Shown one piece after another: positions 34,401 to 42,464 of a stretch of 64,000 nucleotides of DNA (position 1 is its first letter; every line of letters starts with the position of its first letter). The notes under the pieces are model-generated. The model saw nothing but the letters and a program-made list of their open reading frames with translations. It made no database searches and was not told where the DNA came from. This DNA is from Bactericera cockerelli (lineage: Eukaryota > Arthropoda > Insecta > Hemiptera > Triozidae): NCBI GenBank assembly GCA_024516035.1, contig CM044967.1, forward strand, positions 18,636,810 to 18,700,809, in the 5' to 3' direction. A program made the position numbers and the translations under genes.

Positions 34401-37400
34401 TCTTTACCTTTACATCCATGCCATTCCGGAAACGGAAAATTTCGGTCAGAAATTTCCGCTCCGGCCGGGATTCGAACCCGCAACCTCCGGGTCAGTAACC
34501 AATGCTCTTAACCACTGAGCCACGGAGGTTGTCTATCGTACCTGGATAAAAATAAGAAACTGCAAACTAGGGTTGGCTAGTCTGTTCTCTGTTTATAGTC
34601 CAGACTTTTTTTGACAAAACATAAAAATCACCAAACAACGAAATAGGTAAAATAAAATCAGATAATGTCTGTGAAAAAATAATAAAATTTCGTCAGTTTA
34701 CTTTTTTAGTTAAATTATAAAAGTGTAATGACCTACTGTGTCATTATAATTAATGACGTGTCTTAGGCTGATGTATGTCTTAGGCTGTCTTAGGATCATG
34801 TATTCGGTCATATGGGTTAATTTTCTTAGAAGCTTTAGCTTTGGAAAAATACCTTTGTATATGTTATCTTGTTATTGAATAAATAAATAAATTTAAAGAA
34901 AACATTAATTAGTTTTAAAAAAAGTTATCATATTTGTGTTAATCAAGTTCGTGATATCACAACTACTCAAACTCGCTTTACTAAATCTACGCTGAAACCG
35001 AGACTTGAACCACCGACCTCCAGGTTACAAGTCCATGAGGTCGGATAAAAAAACATTAATTATTAACCCCTTATCTCTCCTTGACCCCACAGGATAGGAG
35101 AAATTTTCTTAGAAGCTTAAGCTTTGGAAAAATACCTTTGTACATGTTATCTTGTTATTAAATAAATAAATAAATTGGAAAAAAAAATATTTTTATTTTT
35201 TTTAATTTTCCATTTATTTATTACAATTATAATATTTTACAGATTTTATAATGATTTAATGGTACCCTTTCTCAAAGTTAAAAAAAAAAACTGTGTTGAG
35301 AATTACTGACCCCTAACCCCTAATCTCTCTTCTTGACCCCACAGGATAGGAGAAATTTTCTTAGAAGCTTTAGCTTTGGAAATATACCTTTGTATATGTT
35401 ATCTTGTTATTAAATAAATAAATAAAATTAAAAAAATTAATTACTGACCCCTAATCTCTCTTCTTGGCCCCACAGAATGGGAGAAATTTTCTTAGAAGCA
35501 TTAGCTTAGGAAAAATACCTTTGTATATGTATTGTTATCTTGTTATTAAATAACAAAATAAATTGAAAATAAATTATTATTATTTTTTTTCCATTTATTT
35601 ATTACAATTATACTACGTTGCAGATTTTATAATGATTGAATAGTACCCTTTCTCAAAGTTAAAAAATTCTGTGTTGAGAATTACTGACCCTTAACCCCTT
35701 ACTCTCTTCTTGACCCCACAGGATAGAAGAAACTTTGTCATTAATTATTAACCCCTTATCTCTCTCCTTGACCCCACAGGATAGGAGAAACTTTGTCATT
35801 AATTATTAACCCCTTATCTCTCTCCTTGACCCCACAGGATAGGAGAAACTTTGTCATTAATTATTAACCCCTTATCTCTCTCCTTGACCCCACAGGATAG
35901 GAGAAACTTTGTCATTAATTATTAACCCCTTATCTCTCTCCTTGACCCCACAGGATAGGAGAAACTTTGTCATTAATTATTAACCCCTTATCTCTCTCCT
36001 TGACCCCACAGGATAGGAGAAACTTTGTCATTAATTATTAACCCCTTATCTCTCTCCTTGACCCCACAGGATAGGAGAAATTACCTTTTTATAAGTTATC
36101 TTGTTATTAAATAAATAATTTTTTTTTAAATTAATTACTAACCCCTTATCTCTCTCCTTGACCCCACAGGATAGGAGAAACTTCGTCCGTAGTCCTCCGC
36201 CTGGCGTGGATTTTGATTTCGACTACGAATCGCAATATCCGGTAGCGCAAGCCGTGCTGGGAGAAGATCCTCTCCTCGAGAAGATGAAGGAAGAGCTTGT
36301 GCCAAAATTGTAAGCTTTTTGTTGTTGCTTAAAAAAAATCCAAGCGGTTTTTTTTATGTGAACGAAGCGAACCGAAGCTGACCTGGTCACTTTTTTTTAT
36401 TTGACCGGACCGAAAAATCCTGACCACAGTGGACCGGCTCGTTCGTTCGGTCATGGCGTTTGGTTCGGTAAGAAGAAGAAGAAGTGGATGATTTCAAATG
36501 CAAAATGTAAACAAACACCGATATCTTTTAATGTAAACAAACCAGAGTTCCAAAAATCACTTTTTTTTATTCTTCAAATTTTGGTTGACCAGAGCTGACT
36601 GGTCGGTCTCGTTCAGGCTTTTCGTTCAAAAAAAAAAAAAAAACCGCTTTACATTATACTTTCAACACTATGTTTATCCCGGTAGCTCAGTGGTAAAGGC
36701 GGTACTGTGTGAATTCAGAGATTGCAGAGGTCGCGGGTTCGAAACCCAGCCGGGGCATGACAAGTTATCCTCCCATTTTGGGATTTATACCACATAATGA
36801 TATGTCTTGGGCTTACTGCTGGAATAATGGGACTTATTAATCCTAATCGGGCAGTATAAAAAAGGCGATATTATTATTATTATGTTTGTCCCGGTAGCTC
36901 AGTGGTAAAGGCGGCACTCTGTGATTTTGAGAGTGAGACTTTTCTCTGCGATGAGGTGATACCTTATTAATTATTAGTATTATTACTTCACTTACCTTCT
37001 CCCAAACCTACTTGGGTGCGGTATTGTTCAACCCCTTCCGTTCAACCTCGTTTCATTTGTCCTACAGGACTCTCTTCAATTTCATTTGTAGTCAATACAT
37101 TGATTACACAACAGTTGAGGTTTTTTATGAATTTCATCCTTAAGATTAAAAAATAAATATAGGTATTTTAGCTACTTTAGAACAACAATCATATTAAAGT
37201 TGGTAGATATAGTCCAGAGAGGGATTGGGAGGAAAAGTCCCGCGAATACTGGATGCATTCCCTCTCTGGATGACCAAGGACAGGGATTGGTAGAGGAAGG
37301 TCTTGGCTTTCAGTTGAGGTTGGTTGGTTCTGACACTATTACTTCTACATTTTACTGCTGGATGCACTTCCTAAACGCCATCCCTGTTATGGGGGCCAAT

Positions 37401-38644
37401 GATTTGTGTTATTTTCTTTTTTCATTATAGAGCTGGTACCGTATCTGTTTAGCGTCCCCCAACGAGACTCTCTTTGAGGGATGAAAGGAAAAATAATGGT
37501 ATGGTATGATTAAGGGTAAAAAAATTATTTCAACTCGTATAAACTGTTAGCGTCATGGGACTCCCTGTCTCGAACCGACAGTTTAAATAAAGCACTACTA
37601 TACTATACTATAATTTTATTATCTTATTTCAAATTTTCAGATTGAGTGAGGAAAACTTTCTGGAGGAATTACTTCTATCGGGTCAGCCTAATCTGCCAGG
37701 CAAACGAGATGGCAGATGAGACCTCTGAAACTCGTAATAGTACTGAAGCTGATTCTACAGGTAATATTTAATAACAATAACTAATTTATTATGATTAAAA
37801 TTTATTAAAATAACAGAGAAATTATTATTTATTAAAACTAACCCACAAAAATTGTGAAGAGGCCTTGTGCTTCACCACAAATAAATCATACCTACATATT
37901 TATTTAAAAAAGATCAACTTCTTAGTCAACACCATCTACATTCTACATTTCAATTAGACCACATCCATCTTATTATTATTATAGTATACTTTATTAGGAG
38001 GACAAAGTACAATGTTAAAATTATAAAATTAAGAAAAAAACAACCGAATGAAAAATAAATACGTAAAAAAGGAAATAACACTAATGTCCTACCTAAAGGG
38101 CGGGGTTATTGCCTGTGGCAATCTCTTCCACCCAACCCTTTTTTCTTCAAACGTCTTCAACTTCAAATCTCCTCAACTTAATCTCATGGAAACAGCACAA
38201 ATCAATGAGTCTTGTACTTTAATTTTTACCCAATCAACAATAAGTAATTTCTGCTGTAGGATCTTGACCGTGATCAAGAAGTGTGTTGAATATCTTTTTA
38301 TCAAACAAGTGCTTTGACATCTTTTTAAGGAAACTTTCAAATGTATAAAGAAGGACACCATCTACAGATATTATCAGGGGGTAGATAAAAATATCATTTT
38401 ATTCGTTTTCAAGCGCAAGGTTGGTAATAAATATTCGGCCCAAACCAGGCTGATGTGATTAGATGATGTACGATTCCTAGCGATTACAGGAAAAAAGTCT
38501 CGTCTTGAGTAACTCATAAGAGACTAACAGAACGTTAAACCCAAAATATGCGTTTATTTCTTGTAAGAATGTAGTACTAAAATACTTTCTTGGGACTGAG
38601 TCGTCTTAAAACTAACCGAATTTTCATCTTTTGTTTCAGCTTGA
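25293..38644 (+). CDS. Sap47: Synapse-associated protein 47 (SYAP1 family, BSD domain)
   Basis: Exons are 25293-25428, 28144-28344, 31009-31085, 32296-32417, 33930-34058, 36170-36309, 37641-37760 and 38640-38644. After correcting two one-base slips (25347-25351 and 37657-37659) they form a 309-residue protein with matching phases. The start MSMFSGLSKEVSNWL resembles the family N-terminus; MFSGL at 25299 is an alternative start. Next come an acidic low-complexity region, SSWLGSANIPGLGKK, an amphipathic AIQGAKNIKSFLFSAVNKA segment and the BSD domain (PPWVGHPNEESLKEE, DRRNFVRSPPPGVDFDFDY, then SEENFWRNYFYRV). In flies the protein is presynaptic and acts in synaptic plasticity; in mammals SYAP1 acts in Akt signalling. 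The C-terminus after the BSD domain is short compared with long fly isoforms. It converges with Hdc. Confidence 0.9.
25429..28143 (+). other. Sap47: Sap47 intron 1
   Basis: Mostly unremarkable AT-rich DNA. It contains a hairpin repeat at 27138-27205 (AGAAAAGTGAGAAGTTGTAC and its mirror). A possible short-TIR element lies at 27297-27845 (AGGGTGTTTCAG ... ACACCCT between TGTACA flanks, weak). Confidence 0.45.
28144..28344 (+). CDS. Sap47: Sap47 exon 2
   Basis: The acceptor is TTATTTCACAG and the donor TCAAG/GTGAGT. The exon encodes DPKGSRMEMLGNVKNQ, SSWLGSANIPGLGKKDE and a Ser/Glu-rich stretch ending DDDNS. Confidence 0.9.
28430..28640 (+). mobile_element. tRNA-headed SINE, family B
   Basis: GCACTGGTAGTCAAGTGGAT head, B box GGTTCGAATCC, tail ending ACTTTCCACTAAAGAATATT. 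It lies in Sap47 intron 2. Confidence 0.9.
29247..29385 (+). mobile_element. tRNA-headed SINE, family C
   Basis: GACCTCAGTAGCTTGATCGA to CACGAAAGTGATTAACACAA. It is followed by a short palindromic stretch built from TAATCGATTA (29390-29500). Confidence 0.88.
29968..30182 (-). mobile_element. tRNA-headed SINE, family B
   Basis: Minus-strand copy with B box region GGAATTCGAACCAACGG and head ACTACTAGTGC. Confidence 0.85.
30817..30960 (+). mobile_element. Family E SINE, 5'-truncated
   Basis: Begins at GACCCAGAGGTTGCGGGTTC and ends at the GGGGCACAATTACC tail and poly(T). It lies just before Sap47 exon 3. Confidence 0.82.
31009..31085 (+). CDS. Sap47: Sap47 exon 3
   Basis: The acceptor is CTTGTTGCAG and the donor GGAG/GTGAGT. 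The exon encodes SATGGADSDIHASEGELDGD and EGGIGG, like the SATEGADS stretch of the fly protein. Part of a tRNA-headed SINE lies just upstream. Confidence 0.85.
31195..31312 (+). repeat. Family G repeat
   Basis: CTCACGATGGTTGATCGCAC to AAGCTGGTTACAACAACAAT, as at 11817 and 55960. Confidence 0.75.
31355..31705 (+). mobile_element. Family A SINE followed by a family D 3' fragment
   Basis: 31355-31519 is a family A copy (ATGGTAGCTCAGTGG). 31525-31705 is the inverted-orientation D tail (CCTCGTGAGGAAAAATGAGT ... TGTGATATAACAACACAAAG). Confidence 0.75.
32296..32417 (+). CDS. Sap47: Sap47 exon 4
   Basis: The acceptor is GCGTTTCAG and the donor AAC/GTGAGA. The exon encodes VSTKAIQGAKNIKSFLFSAV and NKAGKTVSEAGAKIKKTVEEN, a predicted amphipathic helical region typical of the family. 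Confidence 0.9.
33003..33190 (-). mobile_element. 5S-rRNA-headed SINE
   Basis: On the minus strand: CACCGATGTTAAGCAACGTC head, shared body (CCCAGGCTGGGTGAGG), then CATGCAGTTGAAAGCTACGT. Confidence 0.82.
33250..33381 (+). mobile_element. Family A SINE, internally deleted
   Basis: CCCGGTGTAGCTCAGTGG head and GGCAGTATAAATAAGACAGT tail; the middle is lost. Confidence 0.75.
33420..33690 (+). mobile_element. Chimeric tRNA SINE, family I, type 2 tail
   Basis: Head remnant CCAGTTGGGGCAGACTTTTC, shared body, then ACCAAATAAAATCAACTAGT and GGTCGGTGTGATAATTGGGG. Confidence 0.8.
33930..34058 (+). CDS. Sap47: Sap47 exon 5, start of BSD domain
   Basis: The acceptor is TCCTTTCAG and the donor AAA/GTAAGT. 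The exon encodes NILGDFNKEGEGGKDKK and PPWVGHPNEESLKEECLSL. Confidence 0.92.
34368..34532 (-). mobile_element. tRNA-headed SINE, family E, full length
   Basis: Minus-strand copy from GTGTGCCCCGGAACCGC to CCACTGAGCCACGGAGGTTG. It lies in Sap47 intron 5. Confidence 0.9.
34826..34896 (+). mobile_element. LINE-like tail, family N
   Basis: TTTTCTTAGAAGCTTTAGCT ... CTTGTTATTGAATAAATAAA. The same tail is fused to several of the duplicated Sap47 acceptors (35100, 35350, 35480). Confidence 0.65.
34927..35042 (-). mobile_element. tRNA-headed SINE, family C
   Basis: Minus-strand copy, truncated at the tRNA head after CAGGTTACAAGTCC. It adjoins the first duplicated acceptor. Confidence 0.8.
35060..36180 (+). 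repeat. Array of duplicated Sap47 exon-6 acceptors
   Basis: AG dinucleotides of near-identical acceptor contexts lie at 35092, 35344, 35475, 35721, 35779, 35837, 35895, 35953, 36011, 36069 and 36169; the last is the real site. Copies from 35721 to 36069 are exactly 58 bp apart. Each carries CTTGACCCCACAG and GATAGGAGAAA, so the first codons DRR of the exon are copied too. Confidence 0.93.
36170..36309 (+). CDS. Sap47: Sap47 exon 6, BSD domain
   Basis: The acceptor is GACCCCACAG. The exon encodes DRRNFVRSPPPGVDFDFDY to EKMKEELVPK with donor ATT/GTAAGC. Ten near-copies of its acceptor and first bases lie upstream (AG at 35092-36069). Confidence 0.93.
36674..36930 (+). mobile_element. Family A SINE plus a truncated second copy
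   Basis: A full copy at 36674-36883 is followed directly by a second head (36887-36930, TGTCCCGGTAGCTCAGTGGT) that ends after about 45 bases. Confidence 0.85.
37641..37760 (+). CDS. Sap47: Sap47 exon 7, end of BSD domain (contains a one-base slip)
   Basis: The exon reads LSEENF in one frame and WRNYFYRVSLICQANEMADE in the next. The switch lies at TTT (37657-37659), where TT would restore the BSD signature ENFWRNYF. Without correction the frame ends about 20 codons later. Confidence 0.82.
37975..38140. mobile_element. LINE-like tail, family M
   Basis: CTTTATTAGGAGGACAAAGT ... CCTAAAGGGCGGGGTTATTG and CTCTTCCACCCAACCC. Confidence 0.65.
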
Positions 38645-38970
38645 ACTGTCTTTGAGTATGGTGTCCCGATTCAGAAGAAATAGAAATAATTTACTGTCAA
38701 CTTTTCAGAGTTACAAACATATTTACTATGTCACGTTCAAAATTGGATGATGCAAAATTAACTATATTATTGTATTTTCATTTCAATGTTATTCAACCCG
38801 ATTTTTTTTACCTCTTCAATATTTTTTTCTCTAAAATATTTTACCTAGTTGATAATTTTAATAATGTGAAAAGTATTTTTGTTTAATAATTTTAAATATA
38901 AGATGTAGTTTGTGCAAATATGGTTGAATTAATAAGAATATTTAAAAATAAAGGAAATAATAGGCTTTTT
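38640..38970 (+). other. Sap47: Sap47 last exon: stop codon, 3' UTR and poly(A) signal
   Basis: The acceptor is TTTGTTTCAG. Two bases complete an Ala codon and TGA follows at 38642-38644. An AATAAA at 38947-38952 is the likely poly(A) signal, so transcription should end near 38970, about 3 kb from the Hdc stop. Confidence 0.7.
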
Positions 38971-39223
38971 ATTGCGTTCTCATCATTTTAGGTTTCACAC
39001 ATTTTAGTATTATGGGATGGAGAGAAATTTTCATTTTGCCTTCTCATTGTCCATTCTGGGTAACAGTAGTGAAATGAGTTTTAACCACCAAATCATTGCC
39101 ATCAGATTTTCTAGTCTAATGCTCTTAGTCTTTCTCATTTTACCTATTCTGAATCTGAACGGTTACCATGGCTTGAAATAACATTCAAAACTGTTCTTCC
39201 TATATCTTCCAGAAGGTATTGAC

Positions 39224-39703
39224 TTGTCCAAATGTCAATTTCTACATAATAATTATGTAGTCTTAGTTGAAAATAATATTGACTTCTTTTACTTTTCTTA
39301 TCCTATAGAAAGGAAAGTCATGGAATCACAAAAAAAAAAAAATATATCACATATGAAACAAGACCCAATTTATTTCGGGGTTCTATTTCAGAGTATGATC
39401 TGCGAAACTTTCCATATCCATTATGACGTTGCGACTCATATTATAACTGATTTAGAAAACTCTTGCATGATAAAAACCTCGACTCACAAAAAAATTAAAG
39501 ATATTGCCATATTTATTGAAGATTATATCAAAAATACCTATTAATATTTCTCTGTACGACAGTGATGTCCAGATGAGAAATTATCCACTTTTCCACATTC
39601 AGATGTCTGAGTTAATGGGCATCATAGTGAAAATATGTGTTCATGGGAAGGATATCCTCAAATTTCAATCAGCTGCCTCGAAACAAGATCACAATCTCAA
39701 CTG
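39224..39703 (+). pseudogene. Unidentified broken reading frame
   Basis: 39224-39541 reads PIYFGVLFQSMICETF, HYDVATHIITDLENS and KIKDIAIFIEDYIKN. A +1 shift continues NISLYDSDVQMRNYPLFHI to AASKQDHNLN. Composition looks protein-like, and it precedes the LINE relic, but I recognise no family. Confidence 0.3.
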
Positions 39704-39924
39704 AATTATGAACACCATGAATTAAATATTCCTCCTCAAACGTTCTGGTACCTGGTGATAGCAATAGTGATAGGCGATAGCAAATAAATCTCAAGAATTT
39801 GATAGTATTACAAACATTGTGGTGCCTACCCGGATTAGTTCACAAAGTTTTCTTCGAATACTTTTAAAAATCTCAACGCTCTCGAGTCTAGGTAATCTTA
39901 AGTACACCATGCAACTGAATATAG

Positions 39925-40495
39925 TCACCTAATAGCCTTACTTAAACCAGGCAAAGCTCCAAACAACCCCGAAAACTGTCACCCTGTTGGCTTCCACATT
40001 AACCTAATACAAGTACATTACAAACTTCTAGAGAGAGTACATAACATAATAACCAAATCAGCTGCTAAATTGTAGAATTCTTTCCACTCAATAGAGACTG
40101 GTTTTTGACGCGGTCACTTAGATTTTTTGTTAATAGTTAGTTTTACTTAAAAATATAAAATATTACTATGACATACTTCCTAAGCTAAAATTATAACTAT
40201 GGATGAATTCTTAGCCTATGCCACACACATTGTAGCCGGCTTTCAAAATTATCAAAAGATATGTGTGGCCTTCATGGACTTATCCACTGCCTATGATATA
40301 GTTTAGCGTGGGGGGTCTTCTCTACAAGTTCCTCTGATGATTTCCTACTTCCTAAAACTTGCTCAGTAATTGTATTTTTTAGTTGACGAACATGAATGAT
40401 TCTATAGGGTATAAGAAAAAAAAGTCAACAATAGACTGTCTCAGGAATCTGCATTGGGGCCGCTATTCTTCATCTTATGCATTGTTAATTAATCT
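39925..40495 (+). pseudogene. Decayed LINE reverse transcriptase
   Basis: Fragments in shifting frames match non-LTR RT blocks: ALLKPGKAPNNPENCHPV and YKLLERVHNIITKS, then MDLSTAYDIV followed by a stop, then NRLSQESALGPLFFILCIVN. The catalytic YxDD region was not found. Multiple stops make it inactive. Confidence 0.78.
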
Positions 40496-42048
40496 ACAGT
40501 ATTGAACCACCACCACAAAATATTTTAAGACATTTTCTGCTTAAAGAGATCAATAAGATCTTTACGAATGAAATAAAAAACCCTCTCTATCTATTCAGAT
40601 TTATTAGCATATCAAACAATTTAACAATATCTTTTTAGGCAGCCGTTTTCCTACTTTAGTGAATCCAATGATAAACATTGAATTAATTTATGGAAATCAA
40701 CATGGGGTGATAGCTTCATATGAAACAATACTGAACATTGAGTTACCCCGTTGAATATTGAATTGTCTGAATTTATAAGAAAGTCAATTTGAAAACTATG
40801 GTAAAATTCAATTCGACTTGGGCAAATGTGAATAAGGATAACTTATTTACTGCGACTGATGATGCAATGTAAATAGCCTAGCTGTTAAGTTATAATGAGT
40901 CAATATAAAAGATACGACCCTTATTTTACATAATATACTTGTAATTTGTTTTGTTTATCTTCTTATCAATGAAGAAATAACAGTTTAGTTATTTTCATAT
41001 TATATTATTCAGGTGCGGTTCTACGAGGGATAGTTAACCCCGATCACGGAAAAATAAGTCACAAAAAGTACAGAAGCTGAGCTCAATAGTTTAGTATTTT
41101 ATTTTCACTTCTTTACCACCTTACATTTTAGGACAGTGAAAATAAATAATAAGCGGTTTTAAGATCAGACAACTTATCGTTCAAGATTTGTATTATTATA
41201 ATTAAACCCTCTGGAAAATATTAAAATTAGCTATTTGCTAAATAATATGTGGTTTTCGTTTGTAAAATAGTAAGTTCCAGGGACTTTTAGTTTAAATAGT
41301 ACGTTGAATTTTAGTGCTCTTACAGTTTTTTCGGTATTGACGAAATAGGTATTGTTTTTTTATCACCTAAAAAAATTAAAACATAACCTTATCCTGATTT
41401 TTTTATATTGTTAATAAGAGAATAGAATATTATAATGATGTTTTAAATTATTATATTATTGAACACAAAAAAGTAATAAAAAGTACTACATTTTATGATT
41501 AACAGTAGACATAAAAATATTTTGAAAATCATGTTTGTAACATGTGATGTGGTATTAAATAGGCGTGGATTGGTTTAAAATCTAGAAAAAAAACTTCAAA
41601 AACAACAAGAAAACTCAAAGAAATATTAGATAACCACCCACATTTTCATCAAAAACAGGATGGTGCACATCTGAACAGAAGTGAAATGTTGATTAGAAAA
41701 GTCATAAAACCTTATGAAAAGTAAAAAGCTAAGAGAAATGATTAATGAGTTTGTTGAAAATTTCTCGACATAGCGTAGGCTGCTACAATAACAACAACAA
41801 CACAAAGAAAGCTCGATAAAAAGATAAAAGGTAATTAAAAATTAATAAATGAAAAATTATAATTATGTTATCACACAATCATTTTGTATGCAAACTTCTG
41901 AGCAATTCTTTTTTGATCTGACTATTCTCAATGATCTTTTCAAAAATATTCTCCACATTAACACTTCGCTTATTACCAATCAGCATAGAACTTGTTATGA
42001 AACTCAATTAACAGTTCCTTCAAAGTGACTTAAATCTACATGAGAACC

Positions 42049-42464
42049 TCACAAAGATTTTTTGGCATCGGTAGCGAGAGATTTTATATCGTCAACATTT
42101 TTCACGTAAATCGAGTCTGACTTTTTAAGGAACTCTTCTTCGGCAACTTTGTCTCCAATATGTACCCATTGACCCATTTCTTTAACAGCACAATATCTTT
42201 CGTGTGAGTCGTCTACGATATTTGTGTCTCCTACTTTTCTATTTAATTCGTCAATGATTACTTTTCTATCAAACTTTTCTAAGGTTACTTTTCTATCAGA
42301 TATAACATTTCTGTCCAATTTATCGATGATGATTGGAATGTCATCTCTTTCAACTTCTGTTGGCATTTCTTCACCGAGGTCTGCACTTCCTGCCTGAAGT
42401 GTCTTTCGCTGCTCACCGTTTGTTAGGACCGTCAATTCTTGCCCTTGTAGTAATTCTGCTTCGC
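42049..42464 (-). CDS. Hdc: Hdc last coding exon
   Basis: The acceptor is CTATGAATGCAG. The exon encodes [20 protein letters not shown] to [13 protein letters not shown] then TGA. It contains near-repeats [19 protein letters not shown] and IIDELNRKV. It is low-complexity and charged, with no recognised domain. Open frame, acceptor and phase support it; conservation is not evident. Confidence 0.8.

Larger units (their letters stand above)
38970..42048. other. Convergent intergenic region between Sap47 and Hdc
   Basis: No intact gene is visible. The region holds an unidentified broken reading frame (39224-39703), a decayed LINE reverse transcriptase (39925-40495) and AT-rich DNA. The Hdc 3' UTR must lie at its right end, but I could not place its poly(A) site. 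Confidence 0.6.
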
